Positions 42,561 through 54,500 of a stretch of DNA of 64,000 bases are shown piece after piece (the first letter of the stretch is position 1; each line of letters starts with the position of its first letter). The position numbers were made by a program, and so were the translations under genes. The stretch covers positions 248,001-312,000 of the forward strand of contig NZ_JNYZ01000004.1 of the NCBI RefSeq assembly GCF_000717335.1, read 5' to 3'. The notes under the pieces were generated by a model. The model ran no database searches and was not told where the DNA came from. It saw nothing but the letters and a program-made list of their open reading frames with translations. The DNA is from Amycolatopsis jejuensis. Its GTDB lineage: Bacteria > Actinomycetota > Actinomycetes > Mycobacteriales > Pseudonocardiaceae.

Positions 42561-45500
42561 CTACCGCTCGACGTGCACCTCCACGAACCCGAGCCTGTTG
42601 TCGTGCGCGTTTTCGGATTCGCGCGCGCCCACGTGCACCCGGGCGAGCACCTCGTTGACCGAGAGGGGGACCGAACCCGCCGGGTACTGAGCCAGCCGGG
42701 AGCGGACCGCGGCTTCGACCATCTGCCGGTACGGCCCGACGTCAGCGGACCCGGGCATGGCCGACGAGTGCCGGAACACATCGACCGACATTTCGAACCG
42801 CGGCAACGGACCGGTGGCGCGCACTGCCGCGTCGACGAATCCTTCGGCCATCCACGCGATGCGGTTGCGATCGGCCACTGTCAGGCTGAGGCCGGAGCCC
42901 CTGGCCTCGAAATCGGCTTGCGCACGGTAGGAGTCGATCGTCCGGCGCGGGCTGTCGTGCAGGTGCAGTTCCCAGGCACCGTTGGTGTTCCGGTCACCCC
43001 GAAGCCGGTCGACGGTCGGCTCCCACTCCGGAACCCGGCTGGACGTTGCCAGCGCCTGCGCGCGCCGTACCTCCGCCCGCAGGACGTCCGACATCGCCTC
43101 GAACCGGGCATCGGCCATCCGGCTCGGGCTCACCCGCAGACCGATCCGCAGGTCGAGACCCTCCCTCGTGGTATCCGCCAATGCCGTCGCCTGCCTGACG
43201 ATCTCCCGCGCCGCCGCCACGAGCGCCGCACGGTCCACATCGGACATGACCGGTCGGCCGGGGTCGGTGAACCGGCCGCTCGCGTGCCGCACCGGGGGCC
43301 GAGGCTCGAACGCCGGGGCAGCTACCGGGGCAACAGTCGCCGCCTGACGCTCGGCCTCCGCCTGACGCTCCTCCGCCGCTTGACGCTCGGCCTCCGCCTG
43401 ACGTGCCGCTGCCGCCCGACGCTCCGCCTCCACCTGACGTGCCGCCGCCTGACGCTCGGCCGCGTGGCGCACGGCCTCCGCGCGGCGTGCCGCTTCCGCC
43501 AGACGCATGGCCTCGGCCCGGCGCTCGGCATCCGCCAGACGTACCGCTTCCGCCCGACGCTCAGCCTCGGCCCGGCGTGCCGCCTCCGCTTGGGCCCGAC
43601 GTTCCCTCTCCTGCCGCCGGACGCGCTCCTCCGCCTGCGCCCGCTCGAGCCGCTCCCGCTCGGCCTGCTCCGCCGCCTGCTGGTGGCGACGCTCCCTGTC
43701 CCGCCGCCACCAGTCTTCCTCCCGGACCTCGGCCTGCTGGGCCTGCATCCGCCGGATCCGGTCAGCCCGGGCCGCCCGCGTCTGTTCGGCTCGCTCCTGC
43801 GCGGCCCGCTCCCGCTCGTTCCGCGCCTGCCGAGTCCGTTCCTGCGCCTGCTGCTCGTTCCGGCGCTCGTTTTCCCGCCGCCACCAAGCGTCCTCCCCTG
43901 CCCGGTCCACCGAGGTCTGCCGGTACGCCGCCGAGGCCTGCGCCGGCTGGGTGGGCTGCACCCGCAGCTCCCACCTGCCCAGGTCGGCGACCGAGCTGCC
44001 TTCCACGACCTGGTGGGCAATGTGCCAGCTCAGATCGTCGACGCTCCGCAACGGCAGGTTGCCCTCACCCAGGATCCGGTCGACCGCCGCGCGCAACGCG
44101 GTACCGATCCCCATCGACGCCGCGTGATGGCGATCCGTTCCCGGCCCGTGCAAGGTGAGAAGGGCGTCCACCGACGTGTGTCCTTGCCCGACCAGATCCG
44201 TGATCCGGACGGCAACCGCCTCGAGTGCCGCGACGTCGTCCGGAGTGAGCTCCGGGTGCAGCGGATCGGCGAACTGCCCGCCCGCCAACGCCTGGCTGCC
44301 GACCAGTCGCGCACGACGTTCGGCCTCGTGGTCCGCAGCGGGCGCGTGCTGCGACTCGGCTTGCTGTGCCTCGGGTGACTGTGACGGAACGACGGCGCGC
44401 GCGGATACTTCCGATCCCACCGCGGGACTGCGCCGGCGTTCCGGCTCCGGAGTGGCGTCGTAGAGGCTGTCCCAGTCATCCGGCCGCGTCGGCTGGATTC
44501 GCAGCTCCCACTTGCCGTAGTCGCTGCTCGGCGCGTCCGGGCGCGCCTCACGCGAGCCGTGCACGGTCAGGTCGGCAGCGGACTGCACGGGGAACCCACC
44601 CCGGCCCAGACGGGCATCCAGCGCGGCACCGAAGCCACGTCCGATCGCCCGGGCCATCCGCACGTGCGTACCGGCCATCCGGTTCGCCGGGCCGTGCACC
44701 ATGAGCTGGAAGTCGAACTCGGTGTGCCCTCGCCGCGTCAGCTCGGCGACCCGCGCGGCGGCCTGGCCGAGCGCAGCGCGGTCAGCGGCGGAGAGGACCG
44801 GCCCGTTGGCACGAATGAACTCCCCGCTCGCCACCGGCTCGGCCTCGGCGAGCTGCTGCCGGGCCACGACGGATTCGCCGGTCCCGGGTTCGGAGGACGC
44901 CGACGTTTCGCTCCGCGCCACCTCATCGGCTTCGTGGCCATCGACAGCAGCGAGATCGGCGTCGCCGGTGTCGAGCCAGGGCGGCTCCGGCGCATCGACG
45001 TCCGCAGGCTGATCCTGCGCACCCTGGCCGGGAACGAACTCATCGGGCTCTCCCAGGTCGATGAGCACCTGCTCGAGATCCGCCAGGTCGATCGGGGAGA
45101 CCATCCAGTCGAGCGGGACGGTCCCCATTTCCCCGGAATCCACCGGGGACTGCGGGGACGACCCCTGAGCCGAACCGGCCTCCGTCCGCTCGGCACCCTG
45201 ACCGCCCTCGAAGTCGATCAGATCGTTCATCATCTCGTCGATCGCGTCGTCGTCGAGCTCGGACACGGTCCCGGGGCGGGATTCGGTGTCCATGACGTCG
45301 GCGGTATCGGCGAGCTGCTCGATGTCCCGCGGCACGCCCATGAGGTCCGCTATGACCTGGCGGCCGAACGGGCTCATCGGATCGTCGAACAGCAGCGCCG
45401 GGTGCGGGGCGGCGGGAACATCGAACACGTCGGGCAGCTGAACGGATTCGCCCGCCGGGGGAAGGGCTTCCTCGCCGGCGAATGCGGCAACCGTCTCGTT

Positions 45501-48500
45501 TTCCGGCGCATCGACCATCTCGTCGTCGGACGAAAGCGGGCCGTCGAACAACGAATCGCGCTCGTCGTCCTGCTCGACCACGCCGGTCGCATCCTGCTCG
45601 ACCACGTGAGTCGCGTCGTGCTCAACGACGTGGGTCGCGTCGTGCTCAACGACGTGGGTCGCATCCTGCTCGACCACGTGAGTCGCGTCGTGCTCAACGA
45701 CGTGGGTCGCATCCTGCTCGACCACGTGAGTCGCGTCGTGCTCAACGACGTGGGTCGCGTCGTGCTCAACGACGTGGGTCGCGTCCTGCTCGACCACGTG
45801 GATCGATTCGAGTCCGGGCCGGACCTCGGACGTGCTTTCCCCGACCGGCGAAACCTCAGTCAGCCGGATGCCACTCCGGGACTCCCGGGCCTCGGCGATC
45901 TTCACGTGCTCGAGCAAAGTCTCCTTCGACGGACCGGAGTACTGCCTCCGCGGCGCCGTCCGCCACGCGTTGTCCAGCAGGCGATGCACGAGTACCTCGA
46001 CCGTCCGGCCGACCTCCACTACGGGATGGCCCCGGCGAACGTAGCCGATGTTCAGCGTCGGACGCGTACCGGTCGAGGCCGCGAGGAAGCGCCGCACAAA
46101 TCCTTCCAGGACCCAGGTCAGCCGCCGTTCGGCAGCCACGGACACCCCGGTGAGCTTGCCGGGCAGGAAGCCCAGGCTCAGGTCGCGGGAGTTCCGGTAG
46201 TCCTCCGGGGAGCGGCCGTACGGCCGGTGCGCCTCGACCGCCACCGTGCCTTCTTCCCCGGTGCTCGCCTGACGCCAGGTCCAGGTGATCGGGACCCGAG
46301 CCACGGTCGCGTCGTCGGCGCCACCGGCCCGCATCCCGTTGTGCAGCAGGTCGGTCAGGTAGGCCGTCGTCCGCTCCCGGGTCGTCGGCAGCACCCTCCG
46401 CAGCTGCCGGTCCCTCCCCTGCAGGACCGGCCGGGCATCGGGAGACCGCGTTGTCCGCACGGTGATCCGGATATCCGGCAGCTCGGCATCCGCAGCCAGT
46501 CGCGCGATCTCCAGTGCCAGCTTGCGGCCGTATTCCTCGATCTTGGTCTTGTCGTCGCCGAACAGCCGCGACACGCCCGGGTTCAGGGTGTGGAATGCCG
46601 CGGTCACCTTCGGCTCGAATTCGTCTGCGTGCGCGCCCTGGCCTTCCTCCGGCACCGGAGTGGTGGCATTCTCGCCGTCCAGCGCAGGCTGCGGAGTGGC
46701 CGGCGCGGCCCGGGAGTCTGCGGGCTCCGGCTCCGGCCGGCCGGGCCAGGCCACATCCAGCATCACTGCGGACCGTGCATGGACGCTGGTGAAGACCTTG
46801 AGCCGGAAGGAGTCCCGCATGATCTCGTCGGCCGAAGGCGCCATCGGTTCGTCGGGTCCGGCGCGGACAGCAGCGATGGACTGCCGGATCAGCTCCTCGA
46901 CCTCGGCCACGCGCTGGTCGGCGTTCATTGCGGTTGGCTGAACGACCCCAACAGCCAGGGTCCCGCCGAGTTCCGGGTTCGCCAGCAACTGGCGGGTGAA
47001 GTCCTCGACCAGGTGCCGGATGCGCTGCCGCGCCGCAGAGGAAAACACCATGAAGTGCGGCAGGAAGAACTCGGTAAGCCTCGTGGGATACCCGGGCGTC
47101 CGCAGCGTGCCACTGCCCTCCGGCGCCTCGTGCGCGGTGACCTGCACGCTGCTCCTCTCGGCGGGCGTCACGCGCTGGGTGATCACCGTGAACGGCAGCC
47201 CATCCGGCACCCCTCCCTGCGCCACGAGCGCACGGCGAAGAGCGTCTTCCACCAGGCGATGCTCTGCAGTTCGTGGCGCGTCGCCGTCACTCATGACGGC
47301 AGGGCTGCGCAAGGTCAACCGCACGTCCGGCAGAGCGTCGCCGTCGGCGATGCGGCCGTGCACCTCGCGAGCGAGGTCGGCGGCGAACTGCTCCAGCCTT
47401 GCCGGAGCGTCGCCGGCGAGCGCGACCGGCTCCGCCGCAAGCAGCTCGCCCGACCAGGTGTCGAAGGCATCATCGGTCCGTTTGCCGACCCGAGAGGACT
47501 CCGCCCGCGGCAGCGGCTCGACCCGCCGGGCGGTGGCCGGCTGTCCCCGCCGTTGAACCGGAGCCGATCGGGCAGCCGACGGCAGGGCGATCATGGGCCG
47601 GCGTTCGTTCGCTACCGGCCGAGGCTCGACCGCCTGCGCAGAACCATCGGCTGGCGCGACGGCCTCCGGCCGAGACTCCACCACCTGATCGGAGCTGCCG
47701 GCAGGAGCGGTGGTCTCCACGTCGAACACCACGGCGGCACCCGTCCGCGCGGAGCCGACGAGGGAATGGAACCGCACTCCGCGTGCCACGACGTCGTCGA
47801 CGGTGAGCCCGGCCGGGTTCTCCTGTCCGGCGAGTGCCCGGGCGACCCCGTCCCGGACGAACGTGCGGACTTCCTGCGCCCGCTCGCCGGCCCAGTAAGC
47901 AGTCGGGTTCACCACCCGGGCGTGCAGTACCTCGTCGTGGCCTGCCGGGTCCGCCAGCAACCGGCGGGTGAAGCCCTCGGCCAGCCAGGTGATCCGCTGC
48001 CCGGCCGCCGCGGACAGGGCAGGGAGGCCCGACAGGTAGAACTCGGTCAGCTGCGTCGCCGCGCGAATGCCCTCGGCTCCCTGGTGCGGCGTCTCGTGCG
48101 TGCCGAACCGGAGGGCGACTGATCCGCCGCGCGCGATCCGATGCTGCAAGTAGGTGAAGGTCAGGTCGTCCGGCACCGGACCTCGGTCGGCGATCGCCCT
48201 TCGCACCTCGCCTTCCAGCCGCTGGTGCAGATCCGTGCGTACGCCGTGGGCCGGCAGGGCGGGCACGTCGACGTGTAACCGCACATCCGGCATCTGCCGG
48301 CCGTTTCGCACGCGGGCATGGACTTCGGTCGCCAGCTCGTCGGCGGCTTGCCGGAACCGGTCCGGCTCACCGCCGGTCACCGTCCCGGACCGGTCCAGGG
48401 CGATCCGGCCGGACTGGGAACGGACCTCGTCGTCGTTCCGGGTGCCGATCCGCGCCAAGGTGGCCGCGGACGCGGGGGTGAGCACCGGCTCCGCACCGGT

Positions 48501-51500
48501 GACATCGACGAAGAGCGCCCCGTTGCCGACCGTACGCCGCGGGTGGAACCGGATGTGGTCAGCGATGACCTGTTCGGCTGTCCGGTCGGAGCCCGACGGC
48601 AGCGCGGCCCGCACCGCTTCGCTCACCACAGCCGTGATTTCGTTCGCCAGGCTCGGCGTCTCCATCCCACGCGAACGGAGGTCGAGGACGAGCCGTGGCT
48701 GCTCATCGGGTGTGCGGTCGGCCTGCAACCGCCGAAGGTAGCCGCCGATCATCCATCCCAGCCGCTGGCGTGCGGCCACGGGAAGGAAGCTTTGATCATC
48801 CGCGAAAGCCAGGTCCAGCGACGTCCTCGCTTCGTAGCTCTGCGGGGAGTGGCGCGGTGCCTGGTGCACCGCGATGGTGACCGAGGCAGCATCGCCGGAC
48901 CTGGAGCTGGCCCGGGCGGCGATGCGGTCGAAGGTCAGCGGGAGCACATCAGGATCGAGCCCCCGGTTCCGGATCGCGCCGCGGATCGTGTTCTCGAGCG
49001 CCGCGAAGATCTCAGGGCCACGCTGCGTCAGCCGCTGCTGGGTGGCGAGGAGATACAGCCGGATGTCGGGCATCTCCTGCGCGCGCCGGACCCGATGCTC
49101 GACCTCCTCGGCAATACGCTCGGCGATCTCCCGGAGCCCTTCCTGATCCTCCGGGGTCATCCGAGGGCGGTCGTGACTACTGAGGTCCGCTGCGAACCGG
49201 TGCTCCATGGGATCCGGCGGAAACAGCCGCGCCTCGGGCGGCCGCACCGGCTGATCAATGACCGGCAGCGGGATCGGTTGCCGGGCAACGGAACCAGGTG
49301 GTTCCGCCATGCTGTCGTCAGCGTTGTCGGCACCCCTTGGGGCCGGCGCCAGACCGGTCATCTCCGGATCGAGCAGTGGCCGTGGTCCGCCGGGCGACTG
49401 CGCCGGAGGCGACGTACGCGCGGCATCGGCAGCACCGCCACTCAACGCGGCGCCAGACTCGTCGGCGTCGTTCAGCGCCGACTCCTGCTCGTCTCCCATG
49501 ACCACGGTACGCGGCGCAACCGGCCCAGGCCCGGATGCCTCGCGCGGCGATACATTCTGCTCCGACGGCGCTACCAAGCGAGCCGGGGTGCCCGGCGCCG
49601 AATGGATCCATTCGGCGAACGGGAAGTCTCCCTCATCCGGTGTAGTTTCTCCGGTTCCATCCTGATCGCCCGGGGATTCTTCCCCGGTACGCACCGCACC
49701 GACGCCCAGCGCGGCCAGCGCGTGCCCAAGGTCGGCCTGTCCGGTCATTACCGGCTCGCGCCCGTACCGGTACTGCGCCCAGCCCGCTGGATCCGCCACG
49801 AAGCCGATGGAGCCATCGGGCCGGTGCATCATGCGCGCCACGATCAGACCCCCGTCGGGGCGGTTGATGACGTAGGCGTCCGCCGACGCGGGCGCCACCA
49901 CAGCGTTGCTGAAGCCCGCGACGAAGTCTTCGAACCAGGTGGCTCCGGCTACTCGGGAAACCGAGAGCACCATCGGCCGAGCACCCTTCACCCCGAAGTA
50001 ACTCAGATTGCCACCAAATTCGTGGCCGCCGATCTTGTCGCCGTTCCACAGTTCGATCCGGTCACCACCCTGCTCCAAGCTGGCCTTGATCACGTCAACG
50101 CCAGGGAACGCGCGTAGGCTACGCGCCATCTGGACCGCATCGCCAACCGTGTGGCGCGCGGGGGGAAAGAAAACGCCGCCGTGAAACTCCATTGCCTGCG
50201 CCCGGAAATGGGGATCAGCATGTCCGGTATCAGCCCACGGCCTGGTCCTGGCGAACAGTTCGACGATCTGGTGTTGGGCCCCCTCGCTCAGGGGCAGGAG
50301 CTCGAAGAGCTCGACCAGGTCAGACAGTTCCGCACGACCGGGCTTGCCCACCAGCCTTGGTTCTGCCACCAGCGCATCCAGCCGGGGCCAGATCGAGCGA
50401 TCCCGCGCCGCCACCAGCATCGCCGCGGTCACTTCCGCATGTGCCTGCCAGACTCCCGGATCCAGGCTGGACGCCCAGAACCGGAACTCGACCCGGTCGC
50501 TGCGCGAACCCTTGACGTAACGAAAATTCAGTGCATTGAACTTTTCGCCACTGAGTTTCCGCACGTCGCGAACCGACGCAACCGCACCCGGATCAAGAGG
50601 GAAGGGGTTCGGGCCGATCCAGGTCAGGCTCCGCTGATTCTCGTCATCGGGATGGTTGCCGAGGTGGAAAAGGATCGATTCGTACGCCTTGTTCAGCTGC
50701 GCGAGGCGCGCGTACTCCTTTGGTGACAACGGCGTCGTGAGGCTGGCGTGGATGTGCCCGCCCATGGAGGAAGGATCTCCGTCGGCATTCACCACAGCCG
50801 TCAGTACATCGTCGACCTTGGCCCACGCCTGCGGATCCTGCCCCGGCCGCAGGATCGGGCTGATCAGCTCGACCGATTCGTCCTCTGCCTCGGCTACCAT
50901 CGCCCATTTGCCCGCCGCATTGGCCTCGAGTACGTCCTCGGAGTGCGCGAGCATGAGCCAGTCACCGTCCTCCCAATTCAAGTGACCTTGCGCCGCAAGG
51001 TCCATGCCGAGTTGGTTGACGACCTGGTGGAAACCCGTCTGCTCCGGTGTGTCCGCGCCGCTTGCGCGGGACTCGTCATCCTCATCCGGCAGCACGAACT
51101 CGACTTCGAAGCCAAGCTGCGTTTCCGGGCTCGACGTGACCCCGCCCGGAATTCCGTTGCGGTGGAACACCATCAGGCCACCAAAGCCGTCGCGGAGCCG
51201 CTGGACGGCTTGCTGATGGAGCTGCTCGACGTACTGTAGCCGGATTGCCTTGACGTGGTTGTCCAGCCGGTGCGCGGCTTGCTGGAAGTTGCGCATCTGA
51301 TCCGGGTTCACCTTGGCGAACTCGGCGCGCTGCACGTCATTCGACCATGCCGCCGCTTGACCGCGCTCCATCGGCAGGGCGCTCTCCGGCAATGCCGCCA
51401 AGTTGCGCTGGATGTTTCCGAGGACCACCCGCAAATCTGCCGCCTGCCCCAGCAGGGACGCCAGCCCCACAGCCTGGTCGCGGAAACTGCGGAGACCGTT

Positions 51501-54500
51501 CGTCTCCATACCGGCGAACACACCACGATCAACTGCATCGGGCCAAGCAGCCACCTGCTGACGCACCTCGGCCATCGAGTGCTCGGGCAGTACCTCCAGA
51601 CGCCGGTGGATTTCCGGCACGATTGCGTGGAGCTCGGCAAGTAGAGCTGCCCGCTGATCGCCGTCGAGCTGGACGCTCCGCCCCTCGTGGACCCCGGCGG
51701 TGGTGCTGTGCGGGAAGGCCGAGCCGGAACCATCCAGCTGGGTGATCCGCCGATCGCCGAGCAAGCGCACTCCCCCGGACTCGAACAGCTCCGGGCGGCC
51801 GTGGGGGGCAAGCTGGGAACCGAACCGGTCCTGCAGCAGGTCGTGCAGCCGGCCGGCAATCGGAGCCTGCTCCGGAGTTCCCAACGCACAGCTCAACCAC
51901 AACAAGGCCGGATTGCCCGGCCACGGAGGCAACAAGCTCGCCAGCTTCTCGGCCGTAACCTTGTGCAGCGGACCCATCTTCTCCCGCACGGTGAACTTGC
52001 CGTCGCCGTCCAGATGCGCAGCGGCCACCCGGTATCGGCCGGGTAGCACGCCGAACAGTTTCTCGACCGCGACGTCGGCCCCCGACTCGAATGCCATCAC
52101 CAAGACATCGCGTTCGTCCGCGTTCCGGGGAAAGCCGGCCCCGATCACCTTGCCGTTTCTGCTGTCCTTGAGCCCGACGATATCGATGTTCTGTGAAGTA
52201 AGGCCGGCCCCGTTGCCGACGGCCGTGCCCGGCAGATCACCCATTGTCACCCGGCGCGGCTCACCGGCATCCGGCTGGTGCAGATCCGCTGCCGGATCGG
52301 ACTGGTTCGACTCAGGCGTGTCGTTGTGAGCGGTCCCATTCGAGGCGAGCGCAGGCTGCTGCGGCCGGATCGGCACCTCAGCAGCCTGGTCTTCGGCCTT
52401 GCCTTCCTTCGACGACGACCGGGCCTGCCCTGCGAGATCTGCACCCGCTGGCGAGTTCTTCGCCGGTTCGGTCAGGGACCGCAGTGCCTGAGACAGCCGT
52501 GCCCGGCCCGGCTGCCGGCCACCCGGATCAGGCCCCGGCTCACTCGTTCCACCACGGCGGTCACCGGCCGCCGATGACGTCGGCTGGGTGGTGCCGGAAA
52601 CCGGCTGCTCGCCCAGGTTCCGGCCGGCTCCGGGGACGCCTGCGGTCGAGCCGGGCTCGGGCGGCGCCTGCGAACCGCCCGGGCCGTCCGGCCTTTCCGG
52701 ACGGGACAAGTCGGCCGAATGGCCGGTGTGTCCCGGGGCCACCACGTGCTCCCGGGAGCCGGAGTCATGATCCTGTCCACGCGAGGAACTGTCGTGACCC
52801 GCGAATTCCGGTTCACCCCGGCCCGCTGCGCCCGGGTCCTCCACGGTGGATCGCTCCGGCTCGCCGTCGAACGAGGCGAGGCTGTGATGATCGGCAGCGG
52901 AACCGGCCGGAAGCCGCGGCGCCGACGGCTCGGTGGGAACCTTCAGCTCGGTCCCTGACCCCACCGCCTGGTGCGCCGTCTGCCACAACTGCGCAAACGC
53001 CGAGTCCGGATCAGCAACGTCGAACCCGAACCGGGCGGCAAGGTCAAGGGTTTCCTGCCGGGTGGCCCGCGCCGGGTACGGCCGGGTGTTCGCCAGCCGG
53101 TCGATCTCGGCCAAGGTGCGCTGCTCCACCGGGCCGAAGGTGTCCGCGCCGAACAAGCCCAGCGCGCGATCCGCCTCCAGCGCATCCATCCCGCCGGGCC
53201 GGCCGATCTCCTCGCCGAGCTCGACGGTGAAGTCGTAACCCTTTTCGTCCCGATGTGCGCTCAGGTACGCGACCATGCCCTCGGCCTCGGCCAGGGTCAT
53301 GTTCTTCGCCGAGTTCCAGAGGTCACCGTAGTTGACCACGATGCGCGCGATGTCATTCCAGGAAAGGCCGCCGTGCAGCTGGACTTCGAAGTAGCGGCCG
53401 ATCGCGGAGTACCCGTCGGCCTTGATGTCACGGGCCATCCCCGGGTCGTAGCGGAATCCGGTCACGCCGCCGAGCGCGAGCCGGACGTTGTCCGGGTGCC
53501 CGTGCGCCAGCAGCCCGTACAGGTGCGAGCTGTCAGTGACCGACTCGACGCCATGCGGTCCGTCGCCTGCGCTGTCGCCCGGGGTGAACGTGGCCCGCTC
53601 GCGCACTTCCGGCTTGAGGTACACCGCGCTCGATCCATAGCTGTACGTGCCACCACGCTGCAGCTTGGAGTTCAGTGCGGCGTAGGCAGGCATCTCGGCC
53701 GGGGCGATCGGCTCGAAATCGCCAGAACCGTCGTACCGATCGGCCGAGTTGCCGCTGATGCGGTTGAGGGTCGCACCGTAGCCCATTCGTTCCTCGACCC
53801 AGCCGCGGCCGCTCCGCAACGGCGTGCCGGTGCTGTATCCGGACTCCCAGAAGGTCGGGAACCGGTCGTGGGCGGTCAGATGCTCGGCTCCGCCGGGGGA
53901 CCGCGTGCCGGGAACCGGCTTGGCAGCGGCCGGAGGCCGGACGAAGTCCAGGTTGCGCACGATGTTCATCGTGCTCAGGTTGAGATGCGCAGCTTCCAGG
54001 ATGCTGTCCAGCAGCTTCGGATCATCGACCGGATAACGGGTTCCGGCCGTGCGGTTCAGCTCGGCGATCCGCTTCGCCGCGGCTGCTCGGTCGCGTTCGT
54101 GGTTGGCTGCTCCGCGCTCGGCCGCCAACCGCACCGCATTCTGCTGAGTCTCGGTCAGCTGCGGCCCGACGGGCCACGGCTTCGGCTCGTCTCCGGGCGA
54201 GAGGCTGGAAGTGCGGGAGCCCAGCATCGGCTGCGCGAACGTCGGCCGGCTGCCGGTGTTCGCAGCGGACGCCGACCACGGAGGAGCGGGCGCGGGCGTA
54301 CCGACCTCGACGATTTCGCCGTTGTCGATCACGGTCAGCCCGGAGGAGATCCGAGACGTCGCGATCCGGGTGGTCGGTGCGAAAGCCCGCCCGCGGTAGC
54401 CGAGCGCACGCAGCTCGTCCACCAACAGGTCCGCAGCCGTCTTGGTCCCGGCCCGGCCGGCGAGGGTGTCGATCCGGCTGCCGAAATACCCGGTGGCGGC

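Noticed and set aside
45577..45792. Tandem 24-bp repeats as a CRISPR array
   Set aside because: Units are contiguous without spacers and encode an in-frame octapeptide.
44559..48122. 1,187-codon open frame on the plus strand opposite the giant gene
   Set aside because: It is a shadow of the GC-rich giant gene; its translation is low-complexity with no domain motif, while the minus strand shows conserved modules.
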